DNA from: Heterohyrax brucei
Lineage: Eukaryota > Chordata > Mammalia > Hyracoidea > Procaviidae
Assembly (NCBI GenBank): GCA_028571685.1
Contig: CM053152.1
Location: 22,576,001-22,640,000 of the forward strand
Direction of reading: 5' to 3'
DNA length: 64,000 nucleotides
The stretch's first letter is position 1, and each line of letters begins with the position of its first letter. The position numbers and the translations under genes are program-made. Below the pieces are notes generated by a model, which was not told where the DNA came from, ran no database searches, and saw nothing but the letters and a program-made list of their open reading frames with translations. Positions 21,940 through 33,452 of this stretch are shown here, in pieces.

Positions 21940-23545
21940 TTCCCAATTTCAAGTAATAAAGGTGAAAGTCAATGAGTTTTACACATCAGAGCTGCTGGAA
22001 ATGAACACCAACAGCTTTGTTCTAGGAATAGATGCTGTTACTCTACATAATACATGTAATTTTGCATGTATAAAGAGGGAAGAAATTTAATTAAAACAAG
22101 TGTATTGTATCTTTAAACTTCTGTTTTAGAGAAACTTCATTAGTGGTTTCACTTAGTTTCCCAAAGGCTTTTGTGTCAAAAGAACATGAGTTTAGATACT
22201 ATTAAATTCTATCAAGTGGACAGGAATTGCTGCCAAAGTACGTTGATAGCTGCTTTCAAGAACTTTCAAGTACGGTAAATCACAGTAAACCTTCTAATGG
22301 AAATATGACTTAACCCCATTTCACCTCAGCCTGTGAATTCTCAAAGGGTCATCTGTAGTGATTTATAAAGGAGGAATGATATATCACTCACTAGTTGTGA
22401 TATTTTCTTTTTCAAGACACCCATTGAATGGTTTTTCCAATGAGAAAATGAGTAGTATGTTTGAATGTTATAAATTTCCTCTAGTAGAGTCCAGTCAAGG
22501 AGCACAAGGGGAAAAGTTCTCAGTGATAAGATAGCACTGAAAACCAAAGCCTTCATCACTCACTTCTAAATGATGAAACTAAGCACTAGCACAAGAGGCC
22601 TCACAACCCTGCTCACATATTGTGAGCCTTCCAGGACATCTGTCCCTGCAAGCCCTTACATTCTTTTAGCCTGCAGCTGCTTTGGGCAGTGAGACTCTTT
22701 GACTTGCCATGGCAAGGTTCCGTGTATTATGAGATACAGTAAGGAAAAGTAGTTGAATGAACACAATTGTATATTAAGCTATGTCCCAATAGGACCGGTC
22801 AGAGTAAAGGTAGTGACAGAGCCGGCTGTGTAACCCATAATTAAGCAGACTGCTTTTTCACCTTATTGGGGAAAGACTGGAGTAACTGTCACAGTTTGCC
22901 TTTTCTAAGATACATGCATGGGATGCCAAAAATAGAAAAAATGATATTCTGAGTCACCTCATGTCAGGCATTCGATATTCCTTCAGGAAATAAATTTTCA
23001 ACCAGAGTTATTTCCATTTTCATAGCCAAGTCTCAACCCTGTAGAAAAAGTTTCTCTTCAAACTCAGTGTATTTCTATTTCCATCAACACTTTCAGCTAT
23101 TCAGAAAAGATAAACTCTGACTTTGTGTTATTGTTTAGATGATATTAACCTGTTGCTGAGCTACAAAGGATATATTCTTCTCTCAGAGAAAAACTTAAAT
23201 GTGTTTCCTTTGTGTCCCTAGCTTTGAGTACGAATCTTCACAGTTTAGTTGCCTGATGAATAGAACAGCAATTCCCTTTAGAGTCTGAAAGTGAGCTACT
23301 CAAGCGTTTTCAATATAATGTTGTGTACTATGCCTCATTTGGTTTCCTCATCTGTTACATTTAATCAGAAAAAGTGGTTCAGCTTTTAGCGTTTTTCAGT
23401 CTTTGAGATGGAAACTGGTGTAGTGCTGTGAGAGCTGGAACTTAGCACCTTTCATATAGAGACAAATATGAATAAAGTAATTACTAATAGGTATAATAAT
23501 ATGAACAATTAAACTTTATTTTTAATAGTGTTCATCTTTCTCATC
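21940..23545. other. no gene recognised; mostly single-copy-looking DNA
   Basis: AT-rich sequence without recognisable exons or young repeats. Confidence 0.4.
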
Positions 23546-23549
23546 TTGA

Positions 23550-23745
23550 ACAAATATGAACACAGCAGAACAAGACCCCTAGTCTGTAGAATACAGTACA
23601 AAATTAAAATGTGGGGCCTTTGTGAAAATATTAACAATTATAAAACAGAACATTAAACCAAGCAGGCCTTTCTGAGTGTAGGGCCTTACATGACTGGACT
23701 ATCAAAAATAAGGTCTGATTGCTCGTGCCATCATACCTATTAATA
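23550..23745. repeat. unassigned old interspersed repeat
   Basis: The text (AGAACAAGACCCCTAGTCTG, then TAAACCAAGCAGGCCTTTCT and GTAGGGCCTTACATGACTGG) resembles a dispersed mammalian repeat I have seen adjacent to L1M 3' ends. I cannot name the family. Confidence 0.35.
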
Positions 23746-23799
23746 ATTGCTTTATTCATACCGGCCTCTATGTGAAAGGTACTAAACTTTAGCTCTCAT

Positions 23800-24040
23800 A
23801 GTACTAAACAAATTACCCATTCATCCACTAAACAGTTCTTAGGCTGCTTCCATTTTTTTTTTCCTGCTATTGTGAATAATGTTGCAGTGAACATAGGTGT
23901 GCAAATGTCTGTCCATGTCTCCTTTATTAGCTGTCTAGGCTGTGCACCTAGGAGGACGATTGCTAGATCATAAGACATGTCTATTTCCAGGTTTTTTTAA
24001 GAAGTGCTGTATATTTCTGTAGTGAAGAGTAGGCATCCTT
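23800..24040 (-). mobile_element. L1M fragment, ORF2 3' end
   Basis: The plus strand reads the reverse complement of the ORF2 C-terminal region: TATTGTGAATAATGTTGCAG, TGAACATAGGTGTGCAAATG, then GGACGATTGCTAGATCATA. Diverged and truncated at both ends. Confidence 0.75.
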
Positions 24041-24059
24041 GCAAATGGAATCTTTTAAA

Positions 24060-24580
24060 TGACTTCACACACATATGCAGGCATAGGCACACACATACAC
24101 AACAGCATTATCTACTTTTAAAAGACTGTTGAATTCATAATGTGTGAATAAGAAAATAATAAAACAACATTAAATTTGAACAAGAAAAGCATCACTCATG
24201 GTTCAAGTATACTCAAACAGGGTAATTGATAAGGGCTTATTAAAGTGACTATTGACAAAAATGTGGGCATATTTTAGAGAGGTTAATAAGCCAAGCCAAG
24301 CCAAGTGTATTATTCTGTGTGGCTAGAGATACAGGAACCCCAAATGGAGGAGAGGTTACTATTACCTGCAAAGGCTAACTGTGTACCTACAGAAGGCCTC
24401 CTGCAGTGACCTTCGTCAGGGGAACGCAGCCAGACAGTGGCAACTTCCCAGGGAGAGACCTGGGAAAAGAAATGTCCAAACCTCACACTCCCCTTTCCTC
24501 TCCCAGATTTCATGATAGTGTTCCTTACTGATCAAACCCAAGCACAAGCCACAAGATAAGAAAGCTTAAGAACATGGTCA
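24060..24580. other. no gene recognised
   Basis: Contains a short CA-rich stretch (about 24066-24103) and a four-unit AAGCC microsatellite near 24289-24307. Nothing else stood out. Confidence 0.4.
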
Positions 24581-24582
24581 GA

Positions 24583-24721
24583 AGCTTCTCAAGCATTAGC
24601 AAGCACCCAAATCACTTGCAAAAAACCTTGTTAAAACACAGATTGCTGGGCTCTGTCCCCAGACATTCTGATTCACTAGGTCTAAGGTAGGGATGATATT
24701 TTGGATTTCTAATAAGTCTCC
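24583..24721 (+). mobile_element. MER5A-like hAT-Charlie fragment
   Basis: Matches the MER5 consensus: TTGTTAAAACACAGATTGCT, GGGCTCTGTCCCCAGACATT, TCTGATTCACTAGGTCTAAG and TGGATTTCTAATAAGTCTCC. It is a non-autonomous DNA transposon relic of eutherian age. Confidence 0.75.
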
Positions 24722-24723
24722 AA

Positions 24724-25040
24724 AAAGCTGGACAACATGCAAGAAAGACTGAAGAAGAATTGATGACTTTGAATTGTGGTGTTGGAGAAGAATGTTGAAT
24801 GTACCATGTGCTACCAAAACAGGAAACAGAGCTGTTCTGGAAGAAGTACAACCAGAGTGCTCCTTGGAAACAAAGATAACCAGAATGCGTCTAACATACT
24901 TCGGACATGTTGTCAGGAAGGATCAGTCCCTGGAGAAGGACATCATGTTTGGAAGAGTGGAGGGTCAACGAAAAAGAGGAAGACCCTAGACGACATGGAT
25001 TGACACAGCAGCCACAACGAGTGGGTTAAGCATAAAAATG
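24724..25040 (+). mobile_element. RTE (BovB-type) LINE 3' part
   Basis: The translation matches the post-RT C-terminal region of RTE elements: an R-KTEEELMTLNCGVGEECM-like start, then TRMRLTYFGHVVRKDQSLEK and DIMFGRVEGQRKRGRP, ending in an R-MDTAATTSGLSI-like sequence. Known RTE copies read FGHV-R-DQSLEKDIMLGKVEGQRRRGRP. About 100 codons of the roughly 1,000-codon protein remain, in two frames. The usual SINE-like tail is replaced by the AT-rich tandem repeat at 25041-25130. Confidence 0.85.
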
Positions 25041-25130
25041 ATTGATAAATTTTTATTTGATAACTTTTGTTGATAAATTTTTATTGATAATTTTTATTCA
25101 TATTGATTTTATTGATAAATTTTTATTTCC
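25041..25130. repeat. short imperfect AT-rich tandem repeat
   Basis: Five to six imperfect copies of a TTGATAAATTTTTAT-like unit run head to tail. They directly follow the RTE fragment. RTE elements often end in short tandem repeats rather than poly-A, so this may be its terminus, though the copies elsewhere in the window end in a CCTAACAAC-type motif. Confidence 0.75.
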
Positions 25131-25194
25131 GTGGTGCAATCAAACAGAAGCCTGAATTGTTTTCAACATAGCTCCTAAATAGATCTTTTATTTT

Positions 25195-26655
25195 TCCCAA
25201 TTTTTATTTAGTTTCCTGTTGAGAATATACACAGTAAAACACACACCAATTGGACAGTTTCTACACAAGCAATTTAGTGACACTGATTATATTCTTTGAA
25301 GCCTACAACATTCTCACCACCCTGTTCTGAGTTTTTCTTGCTCATTAATAAAAATTTGCAACACCCTAAGGTTCCTATCCTTCCAGCTGTTATTGTCAAT
25401 TTGATCACATATAGACAGTTCTTGAGAGATCATAATGCTAAAGGTAGATCGTTTTTACCAGGAAAGCTTAACTATTATTCAATTTTAAGATGACATCAGG
25501 GGATATTCTGGTACAAGGTTTAAAGGCTAATTCAGAGCAATGATTTCAGGGGTTTTCCACCCTCCATAGCTCCAGAAAGTCTACAGTTCATGAGAATTTC
25601 AAATCCTGTTCTGCATTTTCTCCAGCTGAATCAGCATTCTTCAATGGATTATTTGATCAAAATGTTCAATAATGGTATCCAGCCACCATCCTGTTCTTCT
25701 GGCCTCATGATAAAGGAGACAGTTATTTATGAGGCAATTAGCCACATGTCCCTTCCTGACTCCTATTCTTCTGTAGCTCCAGGTCAACAGTGACCAATTT
25801 TTGACTCTTAGATGGCCACTTGTAACATTTCAAAACCTAAACAAACAAACAAAAGCCAAACCCACTGCCATCTAGTTGATTCCACCTAATAGAGACCCTA
25901 TAGAACAGAGTAGAACTGCCCCACAGAGTTTCCAAGGAATGCCTAGGGGGTCTGAAGTGTCAACATTTTGGCATTTTGGTTAGCAGTGATAGCACTTAAC
26001 CACTACATCTCCAAGGTTTAAGAGCCCACGTGCCACATAATGAACTAGGAGTTAGAACAGAAGCACTAAGCATGATATTAGGCCAATTAACTGATATGTT
26101 CCTTGAAACAATGACCCTAAAACTCCAAACCAAGGAACCAAACCCTATGAAGTGTTTGTTTGTACATTAGCAGCCTCAGCACTTACTCTTTTTTTTCTGT
26201 CATTGTAGTAAATACACAGTCAGCTTTCTACAGGTGTGCAACTTATTAACAGCAATTAAAATTATTAGCTGTGCAAACCCACCCATAATCAATGAAATTT
26301 TTTCAGTCACAATTAACCTCCTTCTTCTTCCACCCTCCCACCTTTGGTAACCAATAATAAACTTTTGTCTCCATACATTTGCCTTTTCTTCTCTTTACAT
26401 ATATATATGAGGCCATACAATATTTGTCCTTTTGTGATTGGCTTCTTTTGCTCAGCATAACGTCTTCAAGTTCCATCCATACTGTAGCACGTATCGAGAC
26501 TTCATTTCTCCTACTGGCTGAGTAGTATTCCATTGTTTGTACTACATTTTGTTTATTCATTCATCTGTTGATGGGCATTTAGGTTGTTTCCATCTTTCAG
26601 CTATTGTGAGTAGTGGTGCAATGAACACTGGTGTACAAGTCTCTTTTTGAGTCTG
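25195..26655 (-). mobile_element. L1 3' end with a second 3' UTR type
   Basis: The minus strand holds the ORF2 C-terminus (26303-26560: QTMEYYSASRRNEVSIRATV, then SKRSQSQKDKYCM), followed by a 3' UTR unlike the other copies. Its plus-strand markers are CTGTTGAGAATATACACAG, AATTAGCCACATGTCCC and TAGGCCAATTAACTGATATG. It is 5'-truncated near 26655 and contains an AfroSINE at 25846-26022. The different 3' UTR points to a separate L1 lineage in the same genome. Confidence 0.8.
25846..26022 (-). mobile_element. AfroSINE
   Basis: The plus strand has CCAAACCCACTGCCATCTAG (tail end), GAACTGCCCCACAGAGTTTC and TTTGGTTAGCAGTGATAGCA (head). It is nested in the second-type L1 3' UTR. An A-rich AAACAAACAAACAAA run precedes it. 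Confidence 0.9.
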
Positions 26656-26663
26656 CTTTGAAG

Positions 26664-26713
26664 TCTTTCAAGAAGACTTCACTGTCTTTCAAGAAGACTT
26701 CCACTGTCCTTCA
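26664..26713. repeat. two-copy tandem duplication
   Basis: The unit CTTTCAAGAAGACTTCACTG occurs twice in a row with one extra base in the second copy. It lies just beyond the truncated 5' end of the L1 and may be a slippage or end-joining product. Confidence 0.85.
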
Positions 26714-26957
26714 TACATATATTACCACAATAACAGGTTAAAAAAAATTCAGATAGTACAGTAAGTCCCCATATTACGAGTCCAACTTAGCAACAACATG
26801 TACTTTTCCAAATTAATATAGTGTAAATTTGCCCTCACTTTGAAAAGACTGAACCAACTCCTACTTGGAACAAAGTTTTCATCACAATCATCTTCACTTG
26901 CTGCATGTGTGGTTTTTAAATCATTGGAAAGCCTTACAGCCTTTTCTTGCATTGAAA

Positions 26958-27123
26958 AAACAAAACCAACCCACTGCTGTCAAGTTAATCCCAGCTCATA
27001 GCAACCCTAGACGATGAAATAGAATTGCTCCATAGGTTTTCCAAGGTGCAACTGGTGGATGCAAACTGCCAACCTGTTGGTTATCAGCTAAGCTCTTAAC
27101 CACTATTCTACCAGGGTTTCTTC
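26958..27123 (-). mobile_element. AfroSINE
   Basis: Reverse-complement order is CCCACTGCTGTCAAGTTAAT (tail), CTCCATAGGTTTTCCAAGG (body) and CTCTTAACCACTATTCTACC (head). It is nested in the Tigger-like element. Confidence 0.9.
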
Positions 27124-27135
27124 GTTGCACTAACC

Positions 27136-27304
27136 AAAAAACCAAACAAAACCCACTGCATTGAGTATATTCTGAATCATAGCAACCCTATAGGTCAAAG
27201 TAGAACTGCAGCATAGAGTTTCCAAGGAGTACCTGGTGCATTTGCACTGCCAACTTTCAGCTAGCAGATGTAGCACTTAACTATGACACCATCAGGGTTT
27301 CCAC
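27136..27304 (-). mobile_element. AfroSINE
   Basis: A second minus-strand copy only about 12 bp from the first. Markers are AAACCCACTGCATTGAG, AGAGTTTCCAAGGAGTACCT and ACACCATCAGGGTTTCC. It is inserted in the same Tigger-like element, apparently into or next to the head end of its neighbour. Confidence 0.9.
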
Positions 27305-27419
27305 TACAGTAAGGCTAAATAAGGACCATATGCACCTATTACAACTTACCTACAAATTTGACTTGAAGACACAGTCAAGAACAGATTTTGTTTGTAACCC
27401 TGGGACTGCCTGTATCTAC

Positions 27420-28375
27420 TCTAGACTACCTGTCTCCAACAAAAACTGGTGCCTACAGAAAGGAGGGTATTCACATAAAAGAGTTTTACTTTTCCTTACA
27501 CCACTGTGATGAGTTCAAGAGTCTAGGGTGCTCTCTGTAAAAGATGATCTAGGAAATTGACAGTCTCAATGCTAAATCAGATGCTTATTAATTTCCTGAG
27601 AATAGGACTACATTAAGTTTTTGATGGGTGAGATAATCGATCAAGACTTGTAGTAATTAAAATATAAGGCTGACCTACTATTAGTTCTTACTATGTTATC
27701 ACTGAAAGGCAAAAATCAAATTATGCTAAAGACAATGGAATCCTTTCAAGTGAAGCAGAAATAGAATGTAAGACCAAAAGCTAAGATTTTACCCTTCTGT
27801 GTAAACAACGTATGGCATGTCAGATTAATGAACAATCTACTAGAGAAAACTTGTTGACAAGTGTTTAATCTGTGTTTGATAGTGGAAAGACTGCATGGAT
27901 TTCCTGGCAGAGATTTCAGAATACCTAATATATATGAAAAATAAAAGTACTTAGAAACATGCCAAGCCGCAATAGGCCCTTATGTGTCCCCTCAGGTGCC
28001 TAACCGTAGCTTTTAGTTGTCTGCACAACATACACAGTATCTTTGTTTAGTTGTTTTGTAGGGTATTTATTAGTTTACATTTTGGAAGATATGTACAGTT
28101 CTTACTGCTTTATGTAGGGTGTAAACTGGTAAATGACAAAAAATAAATAAGATTTAAATGTTATTTAAGTCAGAATGCTAGCTGCTGCACTACAGGAGAA
28201 CGGGAGGTGGTAGCTAGCTGTTAACATATACATTATCTGATTGTTTACTTACTTAAAGGGAAATTTATCAAATCATAATCACCGTAGCATTTTAACTACA
28301 AATACAAATTTAAGAACAACAAACAATTATTTCACCTAAAATTAAGTTTTATTAGACTTTTTCCACGAAAGTGTG
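27420..28375. other. no gene or repeat recognised
   Basis: Single-copy-looking DNA. No open frame above 60 codons, no tRNA-like fold and no tandem array was seen. Confidence 0.4.
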
Positions 28376-28376
28376 T

Positions 28377-28868
28377 CATGGATTGAATTTTGTTTCCCCC
28401 CAAAATGCGTGTGTTGGTTTGGCTGGGGAATGACTGCTGGTATTGTATGATGCTCCTCCATGTTGTAAATCCTGTCTTTCTGATGTTACCGAGGATGGAC
28501 GGGCAGCAGTTGTGTCGGTGGGCCAGGACTCAAAGTATGGGATTATACTGTGGCTTGAGGCAACCTCTTGAGATAGAAATGAGAAAAGCTAATAGAGAGT
28601 TTTGGGGACCTCATGCCATTGGAAAGCAGTGCTAGAGGTTAAGCATTTCCTTCGGAAAGGACTGCGGTCCCTGTGTCTCAGAAACCTCCAATCTAGGGAA
28701 AGATTGACAATAAAAACCTTCCTCCAGAGTCAGCAGAGAAAGCCCTCCCCTGGAGGTAATATGTTGAATTTGGACTTCTAGTTTACTGGACTGTGACAAA
28801 GAAAATTTCTCTTTTTAAGGCTATTCACTTGTGGTATTTCTGTTAAAGCAGCACTAGATAACTATGGC
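28377..28868 (+). mobile_element. MaLR-type LTR fossil
   Basis: It begins CATGGATTGAATTTTGTTTC and CCCCCCAAAATGCG, and passes CCTTCCTCCAGAGTCAGC. It ends TCACTTGTGGTATTTCTG and CAGCACTAGATAACTATGGC. It is a solitary LTR homologous to that at 13617-14166. The 81-codon frame in it is incidental. Confidence 0.8.
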
Positions 28869-29109
28869 ACTGTTTTTGATAAATTGAACTTGACACTGTG
28901 TTCTTCAAAGGTAGATTATAATAAAAATTAAAAAGATGCCTTATCAAATACAAAAGAGCAAATACACTGGTATCAACTAAAGAATAGGAATTGAAATATT
29001 TGGCAGTAACAGAAGTTAAGTCAGTCCAAAGATACTTAATTGTAACCCATTTTGCCCACAGTTTCAGTTACCTGTTTTAAAAATTAAAATTAAATTACAA
29101 TTAATACTA

Positions 29110-30612
29110 TTCATCATAAACATTTTCAGATAGTACAGAAGGGCACAGATTGAAAAGCGAAAGTATCTTTAACCATCTTCAATGGCTAGTCACATTTCCA
29201 AGACTCATTTTCCTTTTGTAGTTTTCCAGGCATTTTTCCATGCAACTACAAGTATGTACATAGAAATGTTATACGTTTTCTTTATTTATCCATAAATGAG
29301 ATGATACTCAATATATTGATCTAGAAATTATTTTTTTTCATTTTATGTATCTTAGAGATTTTGCAATAGTGGTATACCTAGATCCATGTCAGTATTTTCA
29401 ATTACCACATAGAAAGTTGTTGTTAGGTGCCACCCAGTGAGTTCCATGTACATAGTGGTCCCACATATAACGGAAGGAAACACTGCCTAGCTTGTGTCAT
29501 CCTCACAATCATTGCTGTGTTTGAGCCCATTGCTTTAGCTAGTCATATTAATCCATCTCATTAAGGATCTTCCTTTTTTTGATAACTCTCTATTTTACCA
29601 AGAATGATGTCCTTCTCCAGGGACTAGTCCGTCCTGATAACATAACCAAAGTACATGATATGAAGTCTTGCCATCTCCCTTCTAAGGAGCACTCTGCTGT
29701 TCTTCCAAACCTTCCACATTTGTCTGTTCTCCTGACAGTCCATAGTATATTCAATACTCTTCACCAAAACCATAATTCAAAGGCATCAGTTCTTCAGGCT
29801 TCGTTATTCACTGTCCAACTCTCATGTACATGTGAAGTGACTGAAAATGCTACGGCTTGGGGCAGCCATATCTTAATGGTCAAAATGAAATCTTTGCTTT
29901 TTAGCATTCTTAAGAGGTCTTTTGCATCAGATTTTTTCAGTGAAATACATCATTTGATTTCTTGACTGCTACTTCCATTGGTGTTGAGTGTGGATCCAAA
30001 TAAAATTAATTCTCCGACAACTTCAGTTTCTTCTCCATTTATCATGATGTTGCTTGTTGGTCTAGTTTTGAGGCTTTTTGTCTTCTTTATTTTCAGGTGT
30101 AATCTATACTGAAGGCTGAAGTCTTTAATATTCATCAATAAAGGCTTCAAGTCCTCTCTGCTTTCAGCAATCAAGGTTGAGTCATGTGTGTATCACAAGT
30201 TGTTAATGAGTCTTCCTCCAACCCTGATGTCACATTCTTCTCTATATAGTCCAGTTTCCTGGAATATTTGCTCAGCACATAGAATGCATGTACCATAACT
30301 TAATTAAACAGTCTCCTACTGATGGACATTTGGGTCGTTTTTAGGTTTTTGCTATTAAAAGCAATTTGCAATTAAAACTACATTGAAATACCATTCACCA
30401 TCTATGTAATCCAAAAGTTTGCAAGCATATTCTATTGGAAAGGTAGTGGGGAAACAAGCATCTTCACACACTGCTGGTAGGAATGTAAAATAATCCAAAC
30501 CCCTAAGGAGAAGAATCTTTCAGTACCTAACAAAACTGCATATACATTTACCCCTTGATCCAGCAATTCCATTTCTAGGAATTTATTTAAAAAATACACA
30601 TAGAAGAGTATT
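29110..30612. mobile_element. L1M with inverted 5' segment, split by an RTE insertion
   Basis: 29110-29405 and 30283-30355 read on the minus strand as the 3' part (CATAACTTAATTAAACAGTC; TGATGGACATTTGGG). 30356-30612 reads on the plus strand as the immediately upstream ORF2 end (CACACACTGCTGGTAGGAAT, CTTGATCCAGCAATTCC, TCTAGGAATTTATTT). An L1 insertion on the minus strand with its 5' piece flipped is the usual product of twin priming. The RTE at 29413-30275 interrupts the 3' part. Confidence 0.65.
29413..30275 (-). mobile_element. RTE (BovB-type) LINE, 5'-truncated, with target duplication
   Basis: A 7-bp duplication, CACATAG, flanks it (29406-29412 and 30276-30282). The minus frame 29950-30174 encodes SREDLKPLLMNIKDFSLQYR, LHLKIKKTKSLKTRP and VGELILFGSTLNTNGSSSQE, the RTE block after the RT active site (LNIQKTKIMA, then FIFLGSKIT-DGDCSHEIK). 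The 3' terminus (left end) has the SINE-shared tail: GGCAGTGTTTCCTTCCG-like, then GGAACTCACTGGGTGGCACC-TAACAACAACT on the minus strand. Several frame breaks. Confidence 0.85.
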
Positions 30613-30619
30613 GTAGAGG

Positions 30620-31540
30620 ATTACCCAGACCTCCTCTTTATAATATAGAATCCTGGTGATCTCACTGTTCTAAGTGTTGGCAGTTGGTAGTTGTCAGCTG
30701 AGATTCTCTCCAGGAATTTTCTTTGTATAAAGATAGCTGTCTCCCAATCCACATCCAATGACTGTTTCACATAGCAGTATAAAGACCCTTTTCCCTTGCC
30801 TCAAGAAAGGACTATTTTTAAGAGTCACTCTAGATGCACAGCTCACCATAGAGTTACCTGAAGCTTTTGGTATCACTGCATTGCAGTTCAACTCTTCCCA
30901 ATGCCCAAACAAACTACCTTCACTTCTTTAGAGATACTGACTCCAAAAGCAATACCCAATAGTTTTCTGCATGTACATATCTCTGCTCAGAATCTGTTTC
31001 TCAAAGAACCCAGTTATTTGGTGCCTGATGTGGTCCAAGGAAGCTGAGTCTAACACGTGGTTTTAGAGCTGGATCACCTGCTGGCTGGCTAACAATGAGA
31101 ACCATAACACTGTTGATCTGTGGAGCACTTACATGTCTGGCAAGCTGTAGCAGAACAACTGTTAAGAGTTTTACATGTGGTGCACTGGATGGAACACTAG
31201 AGGAAGGGGACATACTTGCAGTTTTAATGTCTCAGGTTTTTATGGAAAAATTAAGTATAAGGACAATGGAATCAAATAGCTCTTGCTAAGTACCACTGAT
31301 GGCACTGGAAAAACATAATCAAAGGCTGAAGATAATTATCAATTTAAGAGGAAGTACAAAACTTAGAGATACTTCTTGGCAGTAGATAAAGGGAATCTTA
31401 TCTCCTGTATCCAGGTGTCAGAAAAATCTGAGAATCAGACTTGGGACTGAATTATAAGAGTAGCAGAATTCCAGAGAAAAGTGAATTGTCAGTCCTGGAA
31501 AGCCTGCTATGTCAAAGTCAGGGCCCTGGCGGGAATGGGG
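30620..31540. other. no gene recognised; possible old repeat
   Basis: The part near 30960-31020 (AATCTGTTTCTCAAAGAACC) resembles the end of a dispersed mammalian repeat that I cannot name. Open frames of 64-72 codons on both strands show no family features. Confidence 0.35.
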
Positions 31541-31548
31541 AAATCTGG

Positions 31549-32072
31549 TATCTGATTCAATTGTATCCTCACAAAAATATGTGTAGCCAAGTGGCTGGGC
31601 CATGGTTTCCAATATTTTATGACCATCCTCCATTTTGTGATTTTCCTATGTTGTACGTTAAAGGATTAGGGTGGGACTGTAAATACCTCTATAGGATCAC
31701 CTTCCTGCTGTTCCACTGTAAAGGGAGTTTCCCTGGAGTATAGATTGCAACACTCTTAATCCTTTCATTCTATATGAGATAAAAGGAGGCAGAAGCAAGT
31801 GGAGAACTGGGAACCCCGCACTACCAAGAAAGTAGCACCAGGAGACGAGTGCATCCTTCAGACCAGAGGTTCCTGCACCAAGATGCTCCCTGGACACAGA
31901 CTGATGTAGTATCCGGCTTTCCTCTAGAGCCAAAAAGAGGGAAAGCCTTCCTCTAGAGCAGACATCTTGAATTTGACTTGAAGCCTACCGGACTATGTAA
32001 GAACAAACTTTTCTGTGTTAAAGACATCCACTCAGTGACATTTCTGTTACTTCAGCACTAGCTGACTAAAGC
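31549..32072 (+). mobile_element. MaLR-type LTR fossil
   Basis: Markers in LTR order are CTGATTCAATTGTATCCTC, AAGTGGCTGGGCCATGG, TGTGATTTTCCTATG, then TTCCTCTAGAGC and ACTCAGTGACATTTCTGTTA, ending CAGCACTAGCTGACTAAAGC. More diverged than the copy at 28377. No leader of the kind seen at 42716 could be recognised to its right. Confidence 0.75.
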
Positions 32073-32079
32073 ATCTGGG

Positions 32080-33240
32080 TTGACTAAAAAACTTTGAAGC
32101 CCCAGATCCTCCCTTATGCTTTAGACCTAAAAAAGAACCTATTCCGCTCTAGCTAGCTTTCCACCCTACTATCCCTACTTAAGAAAAATGCGTGCACCTG
32201 TCCTCACCCCAACCCACCACCAAAATCTAATCCTTCTTCTCATGACTTTCAGACCGATACTTAGGGTCAAGCTCCATATAACCCAGAAGAGGCACTCCTG
32301 GGCCTGCTAAAGAGGAGAGGGATTATACATCAATGAAGCTGAGGATCTAGCCTGTATATACCAGAAGAAGCTGGAAACATATGCATGAGACTGGATTTTG
32401 GGGGTGCTGGATCAATGGATGGGATGTAAGGGACCAAATATCAATATAAGAGTACTATCCCAAAATATACAAATTAAGAGTCTAACAAGGACCCCAGGAA
32501 ACAGCGCTGCAATGTTGACAGGATGACTCTTGGACACAGAGAAATCAATGAATTACACTAACTGAAATAGAAATGCTGGAACTATCTTGGAAGACAACGT
32601 AAACAGTGATTAAAAGACTCAAAAAAATAGACTGGCTAGAACGTATATAGTGTATATAGCCAGAAACTTAGAGCTGATTATGTTCCATAGGAGAACCTAG
32701 AGGAGATCTTGTTTTCTAAAATCATAAGGAGTGAGTCAATGAGAGGAACATCAGCATCACTGAGAAGCTCAGTGATAGCTGTCTTCTACAGGCCAGAAGT
32801 ATATATCATAAGGAATAGAAATATAAGAGTGAAAGGTAGGAGGCATAAATCTTAAATGACAGAAAGATAGAGACTTTTTAATAGAGCACAGCACCCTTGG
32901 GCGAGACAAATGAGCAGCCAATCTATATGGAAGAAAGCTTTTCCTCGTAGAACTCTAATTAATATGTCACCATTTCTTACACTTATGAAATAATAGTGAA
33001 TGTAAACAACAGTCATCAATGGGTACTAAAAATTCTAGGGTGATTGATGGGAAGCTTTCTAATGCATGGATAAATCCAGAAGCACCAACAATGGATTAAC
33101 TAGGTATCATGTGTCTCCTGATGCAATATAATAGAAAGTACAACGCATTATTCATGTAATATTCCACACCCCCCTCAAAAAAAAGAAATTAAGCTTGCTT
33201 ATGAAAAATACTTCATAACTTAATACCAATTTTCAGTACA
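32080..33240. other. no gene recognised
   Basis: Low-complexity runs are few and no frame above 60 codons exists. It may include old LTR-element internal sequence since it follows an LTR, but I saw no diagnostic block. Confidence 0.35.
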
Positions 33241-33249
33241 TACACGGGC

Positions 33250-33452
33250 TAGAGGTTAGACAATGTTTAAGCAGGGAGCCGTTAACTGAAAGGTTGGTGG
33301 TTCAAACTTACCCTGTGACTCAACAGGAGAAAGACTGGTGATCTGCTCCCATAAAGACTGCAGCCTAGAAAATCCTACCAGGCAGTTTTACTCTATCATG
33401 TTGGGTAGCTATGAGTCAAAATTGAGTCCGTGGCACCCAACAGCAACATAGA
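33250..33452 (+). mobile_element. AfroSINE, long variant
   Basis: Reads GTTAACTGAAAGGTTGGTGG and TTCAAACTTACCC (head), AGAAAGACTGGTGATCTGCT (middle of the long form), then GCTATGAGTCAAAATTGAGT and GGCACCCAACAGCAACA (tail). The first part of the head is degraded. Confidence 0.8.

Larger units (their letters stand above)
26755..27415 (-). mobile_element. Tigger/pogo-like DNA transposon with two nested AfroSINEs
   Basis: The ends are inverted: TACAGTAAGTCCCCATATTA on the left, and TACAGGCAGTCCCAGGGTTA when the right end is reverse-complemented. TA flanks the element as expected for pogo types. Without the two SINEs the net length is about 330 bp, so it is a deletion derivative. The minus frame at 26749-26952 still shows part of the CENP-B-like DNA-binding region (RLSNDLKTTHAASED, then FVPSRSWFSLFKVRANLHYI). 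Confidence 0.75.
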
